64,000 nt of DNA from assembly GCA_019635275.1 (NCBI GenBank), contig JAHBZV010000001.1, positions 1 through 64,000 of the forward strand. Direction: 5' to 3'. Both the position numbers and the translations under genes were made by a program. The notes beneath the pieces are model-generated. The model saw only the letters and a program-made list of their open reading frames with translations, did not search any database and was not told the origin of the DNA. Of the stretch, positions 14,829 to 22,798 are shown piece after piece. Position 1 is the first letter of the stretch; each line of letters begins with the position of its first letter. This stretch comes from Burkholderiaceae bacterium (lineage in GTDB: Bacteria; Pseudomonadota; Gammaproteobacteria; Burkholderiales; Burkholderiaceae_E).

Positions 14829-15846
14829 GCCGCTGGACGTCACCGTCGTCATGTTCGACGACGGGTTCTCGTCGACGGCGATCGGGCCGATGGAGGTGTT
14901 CTTCGCCGCCGGCCTGCTGTGGCAGCGGCTGCGGGGCGAACCCGAGCAGCCGCGCTTCAACGTGCGCAGCGCCTCGGTCGACGGCCGGCCGGTGAAGAGC
15001 GTCTACGGCGTGACGCTCGCGCCGCATTGCGCGATCGAGGACGTGACGCGGACGGACCTGATCCTGGTCGCCGCGCCGCACCCCAACACGTACGAGGGCA
15101 TCGTGCGCAAGACTTCGCTCGTGCCCTGGCTGCGCGCCGCGCACGCGCGGGGCACCTACCTGGGCGGCGTGTGCAGCGGCGTGGCCTTCGTCGCGGAGAC
15201 CGGGCTGCTCGACGGCCACCGCGCCACCACGCACTGGGGCGTGGCGGAGGTGTTTCGCCAACGCTACCCCAAGGTGCTGTGGCAACCGGAGCACTTCGTT
15301 ACCGAGGATGCAGGCCTCTTCTGCAGCGGCGGCGTGTACTCGGCGATCGATCTCAGCCTGTACCTCGTCGAGAAGTTCTGCGGCCACGAACTCGCGCTCA
15401 AGTGCGCCAAGTCGCTGCTCGTCAGCCTGCCCCGGAGCTTGCAGTCCGGCTACGGAGTGTTGCCGCTTGCGCGGCCGCACACCGACGAACAGGTCAAGCG
15501 GGCCGAACACCTGCTGCAGCGCCGCTTCGACCAGGACGTTTCGGTGGAAGCGGTTGCCTCCGAGATCGGCATGAGCCCGCGCAACCTGCTGCGTCGCTTC
15601 AAGGCCGCCACCGGCCACCTGCCCGGCGAGTACCTGCAGCTGCTGCGCGTCGCCGCGGCACGGGAACTGCTGGAGCGCGGGCGCGCCCCGGTGCAGAAGG
15701 TGGCCGCGGCGGTCGGATACGACGACGTGCCGTTCTTCCGCGGGATCTTCAAGCGCCACACCGGCATGACGCCCGCCGAATATCGCAGCCGCTTCGGCCC
15801 GCTCGTCGTCGACCGCGGCGCGCTGGCGAGCGAGCCCGAGTCGTGA
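14821..15846 (+). CDS. GlxA-family AraC-type transcriptional regulator
   Basis: A 341-residue regulator. The N-terminal half is a DJ-1/PfpI-like domain (VTVVMFDDGFSSTAIGPMEV, and the elbow GTYLGGVCSGVAFVAETGLL near residue 115, then GHRATTHW). The C-terminal 100 residues hold two AraC helix-turn-helices: DVSVEAVASEIGMSPRNLLR and APVQKVAAAVGYDDVPFFRG, then FKRHTGMTPAEYRSRF. The first domain probably senses a small metabolite. It overlaps the VOC gene upstream and the hydrolase gene downstream (GTGA), so the three form one unit that it may control. Confidence 0.9.
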   Translation: MSRPLDVTVVMFDDGFSSTAIGPMEVFFAAGLLWQRLRGEPEQPRFNVRSASVDGRPVKSVYGVTLAPHCAIEDVTRTDLILVAAPHPNTYEGIVRKTSLVPWLRAAHARGTYLGGVCSGVAFVAETGLLDGHRATTHWGVAEVFRQRYPKVLWQPEHFVTEDAGLFCSGGVYSAIDLSLYLVEKFCGHELALKCAKSLLVSLPRSLQSGYGVLPLARPHTDEQVKRAEHLLQRRFDQDVSVEAVASEIGMSPRNLLRRFKAATGHLPGEYLQLLRVAAARELLERGRAPVQKVAAAVGYDDVPFFRGIFKRHTGMTPAEYRSRFGPLVVDRGALASEPES

Positions 15847-16688
15847 GTTCGCCTACCCCGCCCGCGCCCGGGACGGCCGACGAACGCTTCCAGACGCGGA
15901 GATCTCCGCACGTCCGCGAAGCCGGATCGGGCCCCGGTGTGGTCTGCATCCACTCGAACGCCAGCAGCTCGGCGCAGTGGCGTGGGCTGATGGACCTCCT
16001 GTCCCCGCGCTATCGAGTCCTCGCTCCCGACTCGTACGGGTCAGGCAAGAGCCCGGACTGGCATTCCGACCGCGAGATCGCCCTGCGGGATGAAGTCGAC
16101 TTCATCGAGCCCGTCCTGGCGATGGCCAGCGAGCCGTTCGCACTGGTGGGCCATTCCTACGGTGCGGCGGTGGCCTTGATCGCCGCCCTGGCCAGTCCGC
16201 GCCGCATTCGCGCGCTGGCCCTGTACGAGCCCACGCTGTTCTCGGTCGTCGACGCCCGGTCGCCTCCGCCGAACGGTGTCGACGGAATCCGCGATGCCGT
16301 CGCTGCCGCTGCCGCTGCGCTGGACGCCGGAGACCGGGATGCGGCCGCCGGACACTTCATCGACTTCTGGATGGGCCCCGGCAGCTGGGGCGCCACGCCG
16401 CCGCAGCGCAAGGCGGCCATTGCCGACTCGGTCGCCAACGTTCGGCGGTGGGCGCACGCGCTCTTCACCGAGGCGACGCCGGCAGCCGCCTTCGCGAGCC
16501 TGGACGTCCCGGTGCTGTACATGCTCGGCAGCGAATCGCCCGAGTCGGCGCACGCGGTGGCCCGGATCCTGGTGCCTGCCTTGCCTCGCGTCAGGGTCGT
16601 CGAGTTCCCGGGTCTCGGGCACATGGCCCCGGTCACGCATCCTGGGCCCATCAACGCAGAGATCGCCAGGTTCCTGAGCGAGGCCTGA
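15843..16688 (+). CDS. alpha/beta-fold hydrolase
   Basis: A 281-residue hydrolase using GTG at 15843, which overlaps the regulator's stop. The oxyanion segment is GVVCIHSNASSSAQWRGLMD, and VLAPDSYGSGKSP follows. The nucleophile elbow is LVGHSYGAAVALIAAL with Ser near residue 102. The acid is probably in LYMLGSESPE and the His in GLGHMAPVTHPGPI. Serine esterases, C-C hydrolases and haloalkane-dehalogenase-like enzymes share this plan; the substrate is unknown. A clear relative with the same GHM-x-P-V-T-H ending is encoded at 41238-42038. Confidence 0.85.
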   Translation: MSSPTPPAPGTADERFQTRRSPHVREAGSGPGVVCIHSNASSSAQWRGLMDLLSPRYRVLAPDSYGSGKSPDWHSDREIALRDEVDFIEPVLAMASEPFALVGHSYGAAVALIAALASPRRIRALALYEPTLFSVVDARSPPPNGVDGIRDAVAAAAAALDAGDRDAAAGHFIDFWMGPGSWGATPPQRKAAIADSVANVRRWAHALFTEATPAAAFASLDVPVLYMLGSESPESAHAVARILVPALPRVRVVEFPGLGHMAPVTHPGPINAEIARFLSEA

Positions 16689-16808
16689 GCCGCTGCTGCG
16701 GCCGGCGCGAATCGGCACGGCCCTTGGCCGGCGACGCGCCGTGCCTCATCATGTGCCGGGGAGGCCGGGCGCGATGCCCTCGCGTGCGGCTCGACCCGAA
16801 CGTCAGGC
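16683..16808 (+). other. probable integron attC site (long form)
   Basis: The right half CGGCTCGACCCGAACGTCAG with final GC at 16807-16808 aligns without gaps to classical attC right halves (CGGCTTAACTCAAGCGTTAG). R' is GTCAGGC (16802-16808). The best R'' is GCCTGAG at 16683-16689, overlapping the hydrolase stop codon (6 of 7 pairs), followed by TGCGGCCGG as L''. The site would be 126 bases long, within the known range. The next ATG is 22 bases away, as for a cassette gene. Confidence 0.55.
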
Positions 16809-16829
16809 CGCAAAGGAAGGGCACCCGAA

Positions 16830-17213
16830 ATGGTTGAACCCGCACTGAGCACGAGCCAGATCGTCGTGCAGGTCTGCCTGTTCGTCGTCGCAGCCATTGC
16901 GATGTTCGGCGGGGCGCTCCAGATGGTCCTCGGTCAGCCCGACACGTCCCCGAGGCTGGACAACGTTCACCGGTTCATGGCCGGGGTGTACTTCTCGACC
17001 GGCCTCATCTCGCTCTGGGCGGCACTCACGATTCGCCAGCAAGGCTTCCTGGTCTATCTGCTGGCCCTGGGTGTGCTGCTCGCAGGCGTGGGCAGGCTCG
17101 TGTCGATCAGCAAGGTGGGTCTCCCCGAGCCTGCCGGGGTCTGGCTTGCCTACCTGGTTCCCGAACTCGTGCTCCCCGTCGTCATCGCGGTAGCGCAATT
17201 CGCTTCCGCCTAG
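16830..17213 (+). CDS. DUF4345-like integral membrane protein, possibly a cassette gene
   Basis: A 127-residue protein with four hydrophobic segments: IVVQVCLFVVAAIAMFGGAL, a second around FMAGVYFSTGLISLWAAL, FLVYLLALGVLLAGVGRLVS, and VWLAYLVPELVLPVVIAVA. The spacing and the D-N-V-H-R-F-M-A-G-x-Y motif fit DUF4345-type membrane proteins. No function is known. AAGGAAGG lies before the ATG. It directly follows the attC R' box at 16808 and is followed by a degenerate one near 17.25 kb, so it has the layout of a cassette. Confidence 0.75.
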   Translation: MVEPALSTSQIVVQVCLFVVAAIAMFGGALQMVLGQPDTSPRLDNVHRFMAGVYFSTGLISLWAALTIRQQGFLVYLLALGVLLAGVGRLVSISKVGLPEPAGVWLAYLVPELVLPVVIAVAQFASA

Positions 17214-17252
17214 GCTGGCCGGGCGTCGCAAGCCGCGCGCGTCGAACGTCAG
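17206..17252 (+). other. degenerate attC-like site
   Basis: GCGCGTCGAACGTCAGCA ending at 17252 resembles the R' side of the other sites (TCGAACGTCAGGC), but the box reads GTCAGCA. The only R''-like partner is CCGCCTAGG around the stop codon of the upstream gene, which does not pair well. It may be a decayed cassette boundary or chance similarity. Confidence 0.3.
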
Positions 17253-17302
17253 CAGACGGGGCCGATGTTTGTCGATGCACCGACCGTTGGAGGAACCGAA
17301 CC

Positions 17303-17707
17303 ATGGCGGACCTGATTCGCGAAGTCACTACCGAGGTTCTGCAAGCCTTCGCCGATGCGTGGAACCGACACGACATCGACGCGCTCATGTCGTTCATGGC
17401 CGACGATTGTGTCTTCGAGGCCTCTGCAGGCGACGAGGTCTGCGGCACCCGGCATTCGGGCCGCGAGGCCGTGCGAGCCGGCTTCGAGGACGTGTGGGCA
17501 ACCTTCCCCGATGCCCACTGGGGCGGCGCCCGCCATTTCGTGAGTGGCGACCGCGGCGTATCGGAGTGGACGTTTACCGGAACACGCGCCGATGGCACTC
17601 GGGTCGAGGTTCGCGGTTGCGATCTGTTCACGTTTCGGGACGGCAAGATCGCCCTGAAGAATTCCTATCGCAAGAATCGCCCGCCGCTGGCTACGCCGAA
17701 GGGCTGA
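17303..17707 (+). CDS. SnoaL/NTF2-like protein
   Basis: A 134-residue cone-fold protein. VLQAFADAWNRHDIDALMSF with MADDCVFEASAGDEVCGTRH is the standard start of ketosteroid-isomerase-like SnoaL proteins. GREAVRAGFEDVWATFPDAH and EWTFTGTRADGTRVEVRGCD follow, ending in FTFRDGKIALKNSY. The pocket substrate is unknown. GGAGG precedes the ATG. It differs clearly from the SnoaL gene at 5010. An exported protein begins 20 bases after its stop. Confidence 0.85.
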   Translation: MADLIREVTTEVLQAFADAWNRHDIDALMSFMADDCVFEASAGDEVCGTRHSGREAVRAGFEDVWATFPDAHWGGARHFVSGDRGVSEWTFTGTRADGTRVEVRGCDLFTFRDGKIALKNSYRKNRPPLATPKG

Positions 17708-17727
17708 GTCCCGCGCAGGCGATCGGC

Positions 17728-18372
17728 ATGACGCTCGACCCGTCGTTGCGCCGGACCCGCTCCGCCGTCCGGCGAGGGTGGCGGCTGGCGTTAGGCGCCG
17801 TGTTGTTCCTTGCGCTGCCTGCGCAGGCGCAGATCGCCGACCGTCCTCGCGCGGCGGTCGGAGACCGCTGGCAATTCGTCGTCTTCCACGCCGTGCCCTC
17901 CCGGACCCCCAATCGCACCTGGGTCGTCACCGCCATCGGCCCAGGCCGGGTGTTCGGTACCGAGAATGGCGAGCCGTTGACGCTCACCGACGAACTCAAC
18001 GTCGTCGACTCGCCCCGCCAGAGCGAGACCAATCCGAAGTCGCTCAGTTTCCCGCTGGAGGTCGGCAAGCGCTGGCGGTACGACAGCGAATGGCTGTTCA
18101 AGCCGAAGTCGTCCCGAGGAACCATTGCCGTGGACGTATCGGTCGTCGGCTACGAGTCCGTCGACGTGCCTGCCGGCAGGTTCGAAGCATTCAAGCTCGT
18201 GGCGATCGGGGAGTTGGGCGGCACCTCCCCGATCAATTCCGTCTATGCAGGGCGAACCACCACCACGTACTGGTACTCGCCCGCGGCCAGGGCCATCGTC
18301 AGGTCGGTGCACCACAATCCGTACCTGGGTACGCAAACGGTCGAACTCGTCGCGTTCGAGCTTCGCCCATAG
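17728..18372 (+). CDS. exported protein of unknown function
   Basis: A 214-residue protein. A basic start (DPSLRRTRSAVRRGWRLALG) and hydrophobic AVLFLALPAQAQ form a signal peptide with cleavage near AQA-Q. The mature part is beta-rich: VGDRWQFVVFHAVPSRTPNR, SFPLEVGKRWRYDSEWLF, DVPAGRFEAFKLVAIGELGG and TYWYSPAARAIVRS. This is a repeating W-x-Y/F, D-V-P-A-G-x-F-x-A-F-K layout seen in periplasmic or outer-surface lipid-binding-like proteins. No specific function can be assigned. Start at 17728 by the signal peptide; the Shine-Dalgarno is weak. Confidence 0.7.
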   Translation: MTLDPSLRRTRSAVRRGWRLALGAVLFLALPAQAQIADRPRAAVGDRWQFVVFHAVPSRTPNRTWVVTAIGPGRVFGTENGEPLTLTDELNVVDSPRQSETNPKSLSFPLEVGKRWRYDSEWLFKPKSSRGTIAVDVSVVGYESVDVPAGRFEAFKLVAIGELGGTSPINSVYAGRTTTTYWYSPAARAIVRSVHHNPYLGTQTVELVAFELRP

Positions 18373-18510
18373 CGCAACTTCCCGGCAGTCGGCGCGACGC
18401 CGGCCGAGCCTCGGCCGAGGGCGCTCACGCCGCCGACCCGCTTGGCCGCTGCGCCGGTGTGGTCCATCATCCTTCTCACGAGCCAGGCGCCTTCCCGGCG
18501 GCAGTCCCTC

Positions 18511-18526
18511 GGCTCGAACGCCAGGC
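18511..18526 (+). other. degenerate attC R'-like half site
   Basis: GGCTCGAACGCCAGGC repeats the conserved right-half sequence of the other sites (GCTCGAACGTCAGGC) with one change in the core, GCC instead of GTC. No matching R'' was found in the 140 bases upstream. It precedes the flavoprotein gene by 35 bases. It may be a decayed cassette boundary. Confidence 0.3.
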
Positions 18527-18561
18527 GCACCTTCCACCCCGACGACCATCATGGCCAGCCG

Positions 18562-19953
18562 ATGAACGAAGAGCTCGAAACGGACTATCTCGTGGTCGGC
18601 GCCGGCGCCGCGGCGATGGCGTTCACCGACGCGCTGCTCGATCATTCCGACGCGACGGTCACGATCGTCGATCGCCGGCACGCGCCCGGCGGGCACTGGA
18701 TCGACGCCTATCCCTACGTCCGTCTGCATCAGCCCTCGGCGTTCTACGGTGTGAGCTCGGTACCGCTCGGACAGGACGCGCTCGACGTAGCCGGAACGAA
18801 CGCCGGCTACTACGAGCTCGCCGGCGCGGACGAGATCCGGGCCTACTTCGCACACGTGATGGATAGGCGTTTCCTGCCCGGCGGCCGCGTTCGGTATTTC
18901 CCCTCCAGCGAGTACCTGGGCGAGGGCCGCTTCGTCTCCCGGCTTTCGCAGCAGTCGCGGACCGTTCACGTGCGGCGCAAGATCGTCGACACCACTTATC
19001 TCGAAGGCAGCGTTCCCGCGACCAGTCCGCCTCCGTTCGAGGTGGCCGAAGGTGTTCGCTGCGTGCCGGCGGGCGAGATCGCGCGCATCGGGGAGCGCGC
19101 CGAGCGCTTCGTGATCATCGGTGCCGGCAAGACGGCGCTGGACGCCTCCGTGTGGCTGCTCGAACGGGGCGTTCCCGCTTCGGCGATCCGCTGGATCAAG
19201 CCGCGCGAGTCGTGGTGGCTGAACCGTCGGTTCCACCAGCCGCACACGCTGCTCCCGGACTTCTATCGCGGCATGGCGATCCAGCTCGAGGCGATGGCGC
19301 AAGCGACGTCGGTCGACGATCTCTGTGCGCGCCTCGAGGCCGAGGGATTCTTTCTTCGGGTCGATCCGGGCGTCGTGCCGACGATGCTGCACGGCGCGGT
19401 GATCAGCGAAGCCGAACTGGCGCTGCTGCGCCGGATCGAAGACGTCGTCCGCCTGGGGCACGTGCGCAGGATCGAGCGCGACGAGATCGTCCTCGACGCA
19501 GGCAGCGTGCCGACGACCGGGGCGACGGTGCACGTCCACTGCGCGTCGCGAGGGCTCGCGCGGCCGCCTCTGCGCCCGATCTTCGAGCCCGGACGCGTGA
19601 CGGTCCAGCCGTTCATGTGGGGCTTCGCCTGCTACCAGTTCGCGATGCTGGGCGTGGTCGAGGCCACCGTCGCGACCGACGAGGAGAAGAACCGGCTCTG
19701 TCGGCCGATCGTCTACTGGGACGCGAACGCGGACTACCTGTCGGCGTTCATCGCGGGCCTCGCGAACGAGCGGGCCCGGGCGGCCTATCCGGCGCTTGCG
19801 AGCTGGGCGAAGGAGACACGGCTCAATCCGCTCGGCGCGATCGGGCTGCATCGCGATGCGCCGACCGTCGTCGAGGCGCGCGAGCGCATCAAGCGCTTCG
19901 GGGCCGCGGCAGTGGGCAATCTGCCGAAGCTGCTCGGGGCCAGGGTCTCGTAG
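18562..19953 (+). CDS. FAD/NAD(P)-dependent oxidoreductase (flavin monooxygenase-like)
   Basis: A 463-residue flavoprotein. The first Rossmann motif is TDYLVVGAGAAAMAFTDALL (residues 7-26), followed by VTIVDRRHAPGGHWIDAYPY for FAD. A second nucleotide-binding motif, RFVIIGAGKTALDASVWLLE, occurs near residue 180 and would hold NAD(P)H. The two-dinucleotide plan fits the flavin-monooxygenase/pyridine-nucleotide oxidoreductase group. The substrate is unknown. The start at 18562 was chosen for the family's short lead before the Rossmann strand. The Shine-Dalgarno is weak. The LysE exporter follows after 25 bases. Confidence 0.8.
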   Translation: MNEELETDYLVVGAGAAAMAFTDALLDHSDATVTIVDRRHAPGGHWIDAYPYVRLHQPSAFYGVSSVPLGQDALDVAGTNAGYYELAGADEIRAYFAHVMDRRFLPGGRVRYFPSSEYLGEGRFVSRLSQQSRTVHVRRKIVDTTYLEGSVPATSPPPFEVAEGVRCVPAGEIARIGERAERFVIIGAGKTALDASVWLLERGVPASAIRWIKPRESWWLNRRFHQPHTLLPDFYRGMAIQLEAMAQATSVDDLCARLEAEGFFLRVDPGVVPTMLHGAVISEAELALLRRIEDVVRLGHVRRIERDEIVLDAGSVPTTGATVHVHCASRGLARPPLRPIFEPGRVTVQPFMWGFACYQFAMLGVVEATVATDEEKNRLCRPIVYWDANADYLSAFIAGLANERARAAYPALASWAKETRLNPLGAIGLHRDAPTVVEARERIKRFGAAAVGNLPKLLGARVS

Positions 19954-19978
19954 TCGGCCAGGCGAACGGGAGACCTTC

Positions 19979-20605
19979 GTGCCCATCGAACTCTGGCTGG
20001 CTTTCGTCGCTGCGTCGGCTGTCCTGCTCGTCTTGCCCGGGCCGACGATCCTCACGGTGATCAGCTACTCGCTGGCTCACGGACGTCGCGCGAACGTGCC
20101 GCTCGTTGCAGCGGTGGCCCTGGGCGACTCGACCGCGCTGATCTTCTCGCTTCTCGGGCTCGGCGCGTTGCTGGCGGCGTCCTCGTTCTGGTTCACCCTC
20201 GTCAAGGGGGTCGGAGGCCTGTACCTGCTGTACCTGGGAATCAGGCTGCTGCGCGCCGGCATGACGCCCGGGCAGCTTCCCGCCCCCGAGGCGCCCGGAT
20301 CGCGGTGGAGGCTCTTCGCGAACACCTATCTCGTCACGGCCTCGAACCCGAAAGGCATCGTATTCTTCGTCGCCTTCCTGCCGCAATTCATCGACCCCGC
20401 CAGCCCGGTGCCGCCGCAACTGCTGCTGCTGGCCGCCACGTTCGTGGCGATGGCCACGCTGAACGCCACGCTGTATGCGGTTTTCGCGGGCGCGGCTCGC
20501 AGCGTGCTCGCTTCGTCGAAGGCGCAGCGCGGTTTCAAACTCGCCGGCGGGTCGCTGCTGTCATTGGCGGGGGTGTGGGCGTTGCTCGCGAGGCGCGCCG
20601 CCTGA
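19979..20605 (+). CDS. LysE-family exporter
   Basis: A 208-residue inner-membrane exporter with six hydrophobic segments. PIELWLAFVAASAVLLVLPG with P-T-I-L-T-V-I-S-Y-S is the characteristic first helix and P-G-P motif of LysE/RhtB proteins. YLVTASNPKGIVFFVAFLPQ near residue 120 is the conserved N-P-K segment. It exports amino acids or similar solutes using the proton gradient. GGGAG precedes the GTG start by 7 bases. It may export a product of the adjacent flavoenzyme. Confidence 0.9.
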   Translation: MPIELWLAFVAASAVLLVLPGPTILTVISYSLAHGRRANVPLVAAVALGDSTALIFSLLGLGALLAASSFWFTLVKGVGGLYLLYLGIRLLRAGMTPGQLPAPEAPGSRWRLFANTYLVTASNPKGIVFFVAFLPQFIDPASPVPPQLLLLAATFVAMATLNATLYAVFAGAARSVLASSKAQRGFKLAGGSLLSLAGVWALLARRAA

Positions 20606-20720
20606 AGGCGCCCGAAGATGCCTCGCAGCGCAGTTCGTCAGGGACGTGCGTGGCTGATCCGCTGCCTCGTCCGGCGCTATCATCCCGACCTGCCGCGGCT
20701 CGTCCACGGCGCGAGAGATC

Positions 20721-20945
20721 ATGTCGACCAAGAAGAAAGGAATGCTCACCGTTTCGGGTGAATGGGCACGGCACCTTCGGCCACGGGGCCGCAGGCAGTT
20801 CTGGAGCGTCGAGCGGATGACGGCGCAGCAAGCCGTGCTGGCCGAGGCGAGAGACGAACTGGTCGCATCGACCGACGATGCGTCCCGCCGTGCCGCGGAC
20901 CGGGAGTCGGTCGACGATTCGCGGCCGGCGCGGAATCCGGCGTGA
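20721..20945 (+). CDS. small basic conserved protein, unknown function
   Basis: A 74-residue protein that starts STKKKGMLTVSGEWARHLRP and continues RGRRQFWSVERMTAQQAVLA. The KKKGMLT-x-S-G-E-W-x-x-H-L-R-P part looks conserved in small basic proteins of related bacteria. The role is unknown; RNA or ribosome binding is only a guess from charge. It ends in GTGA, overlapping the crotonase start, so the two are translated together. A TATCAT -10-like box lies at 20678. Confidence 0.65.
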   Translation: MSTKKKGMLTVSGEWARHLRPRGRRQFWSVERMTAQQAVLAEARDELVASTDDASRRAADRESVDDSRPARNPA

Positions 20946-21703
20946 AGTCGATGCTGGAAGTCTCGAACGCTGTCGCCACCATCGTGCTCGACCGGCCGGA
21001 GCGCGGCAACGCGCTGTCGGCCGAGTTCGTCGAGGCGATGCTCTCGGCGGTGCAACGAGCTTGCTCCGACGTCTCGGCGCACACGCTCGTGCTGCGCGCG
21101 CAGGGCCGGCACTTCTGCACCGGCTTCGATCTCTCCGACCTCGACACGCAGACCGATGCGTCGCTGCTGCAGCGTTTCGTGCGCATCGAGACGCTGCTCG
21201 ATGCGCTGTGGCGCGCGCCGCTGCGCACGGTCGCGATCGCGCAGGGGCGCGTGATGGGCGCGGGCGCCGACCTCTTCGCCGCCTGCGACCGGCGGATGCT
21301 GGCACCGGGCGCCAGCCTTCGCTTTCCCGGCGCGGGCTTCGGCATCGTGCTGGGCACCCGCCGGCTGGCTGCGCGGGTCGGCGCAGCGACCGCGCTTCAG
21401 TGGGTCTCCGAAGGCACGACGATCGACGCGCGCGCGGCGCTCGACGCAGGGCTGGCGACCGCCGTCCTCGGGCACGATCCGCCGCCGGACGAGCCCGCCG
21501 CCGCAGCGGCAGCGGCGACCTCGCTCGCGGCGATCCCGCTTCCCTCGGTCGATCGCAGCACCTTTGCCGCATTGCGCGCCGCGATCGGCGAGGACGGCGC
21601 CGATGCGGACCTCGCTGCGCTGGTGCGCTCGGCGGCCCGGCCCGGCCTCAAGGCGCGGCTGCTCGCGTATCGTGACCGGCAACTCGCGGCGCGGCCGCGC
21701 TGA
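20942..21703 (+). CDS. enoyl-CoA hydratase/isomerase (crotonase) family protein lacking the usual acid residue
   Basis: A 253-residue crotonase-fold protein. ATIVLDRPERGNALSAEFVE is the standard start. The oxyanion hole is formed by GRHFCTGFDLSDL and by GRVMGAGADLFAACDRRMLA. Where hydratases have F-x-x-P-E-V-x-L-G, this protein reads RFPGAGFGIVLGTRRL, with no Glu. The first catalytic Glu (G-G-G-x-E) also appears replaced. It may therefore be a thioesterase, hydrolase or isomerase variant. GTG at 20942 overlaps the small upstream gene; ATG at 20951 is the alternative. A MetE-like gene follows after 18 bases. Confidence 0.75.
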   Translation: MKSMLEVSNAVATIVLDRPERGNALSAEFVEAMLSAVQRACSDVSAHTLVLRAQGRHFCTGFDLSDLDTQTDASLLQRFVRIETLLDALWRAPLRTVAIAQGRVMGAGADLFAACDRRMLAPGASLRFPGAGFGIVLGTRRLAARVGAATALQWVSEGTTIDARAALDAGLATAVLGHDPPPDEPAAAAAAATSLAAIPLPSVDRSTFAALRAAIGEDGADADLAALVRSAARPGLKARLLAYRDRQLAARPR

Positions 21704-21721
21704 TTCCCCAGGAGATTCGCG

Positions 21722-22771
21722 ATGTTCCCCACCACCGTCGCCGGCAGCCTCCCGAAGCCGGGCTGGCTCGCCGAAACCAACAAACTGTGGCCCGCGTGGA
21801 AGCAGCAGGGCGAGGCGCTCGCCGAAGCCAAGCGCGACGCCACCGTGCTGTGGCTGAAGGAGCAGGAGCAGGCCGGGCTGGACATCGTCACCGACGGCGA
21901 GCAGAGCCGGCAGCACTTCGTGCACGGCTTTCTGGAGGCGGTCGAAGGCATCGACTTCGAGCACAAGGTGAAGATGGGGATTCGCGACAACCGCTACGAG
22001 GCGATGGTGCCGCAGGTCACCAGCCCGCTGCGGCTGAAGGGCCGGGTGCACGCGACCGAGGCACGGATCGCCCGCGCCTACACGACGAAGAGGCTCAAGT
22101 TCACGCTGCCGGGCCCGATGACGATCGTCGACACGGTCGCCGACGCGCACTACGGCAGCCGCGCGAAACTGGCGATGGCGTTCGCCGAACTGCTGAACCA
22201 GGAGGCGCGGGCGCTGCAGGCCGACGGCGTCGACGTGATCCAGTTCGACGAGCCGGCGTTCAACGTCTTCATGGACGACGTCGAGGCCTGGGGCATCGAC
22301 GCGCTGCACCGCGCGATCGAGGGGCTGTCTTGCACCACCGCCGTCCACATCTGCTACGGCTACGGCATCCAGGCGAACATCGACTGGAAGACCTCGCTCG
22401 GAGGCGAGTGGCGCCAGTACGAGGCGATCTTCCCGGCGCTGGCGAAGAGCCGCATCGACCAGGTCTCGCTCGAGTGCGCGAACTCTCACGTGCCCGACCG
22501 GCTGATGGGGCTGCTCGAAGGCAAGGACGTGCTGGTCGGCGTGATCGACGTGGCGACCGACGCAGTCGAGACGCCCGAGCAGGTCGCCGACACCATCGGG
22601 CGAGCGGTGCGCTACGTGCCGGTCGACCGGCTCTTTCCGTGCACCAACTGCGGGATGGCGCCGATGAAGCGCGACGTGGCGCTGGCGAAGCTGCGGGCGT
22701 TGGCCGCGGGGGCGCAACTCGCGCGCGAACGAGCAGGCGCGGCGCCCGTGCAGGCGCCGCGGCACCCTTAG
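21722..22771 (+). CDS. MetE-like cobalamin-independent methionine synthase C-terminal domain protein
   Basis: A 349-residue single-domain protein. FPTTVAGSLPKPGWLAETNK is the standard start of the catalytic half of MetE. DIVTDGEQSRQHFVHGF follows, then the folate/substrate loop LPGPMTIVDTVADAHYG, QADGVDVIQFDEPAFNVF, the zinc ligands HICYGYG and, near the end, PCTNCGMAPM. Full MetE is more than twice this length. Stand-alone forms can methylate homocysteine or other thiols with an alternative methyl donor, or act on other substrates. AGGAG precedes the ATG. The C-terminal 25 residues are Ala-rich and unlike the family. Confidence 0.85.
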   Translation: MFPTTVAGSLPKPGWLAETNKLWPAWKQQGEALAEAKRDATVLWLKEQEQAGLDIVTDGEQSRQHFVHGFLEAVEGIDFEHKVKMGIRDNRYEAMVPQVTSPLRLKGRVHATEARIARAYTTKRLKFTLPGPMTIVDTVADAHYGSRAKLAMAFAELLNQEARALQADGVDVIQFDEPAFNVFMDDVEAWGIDALHRAIEGLSCTTAVHICYGYGIQANIDWKTSLGGEWRQYEAIFPALAKSRIDQVSLECANSHVPDRLMGLLEGKDVLVGVIDVATDAVETPEQVADTIGRAVRYVPVDRLFPCTNCGMAPMKRDVALAKLRALAAGAQLARERAGAAPVQAPRHP

Positions 22772-22798
22772 CGGCGGCGGCGGCGGCCGGGCGGCCGT

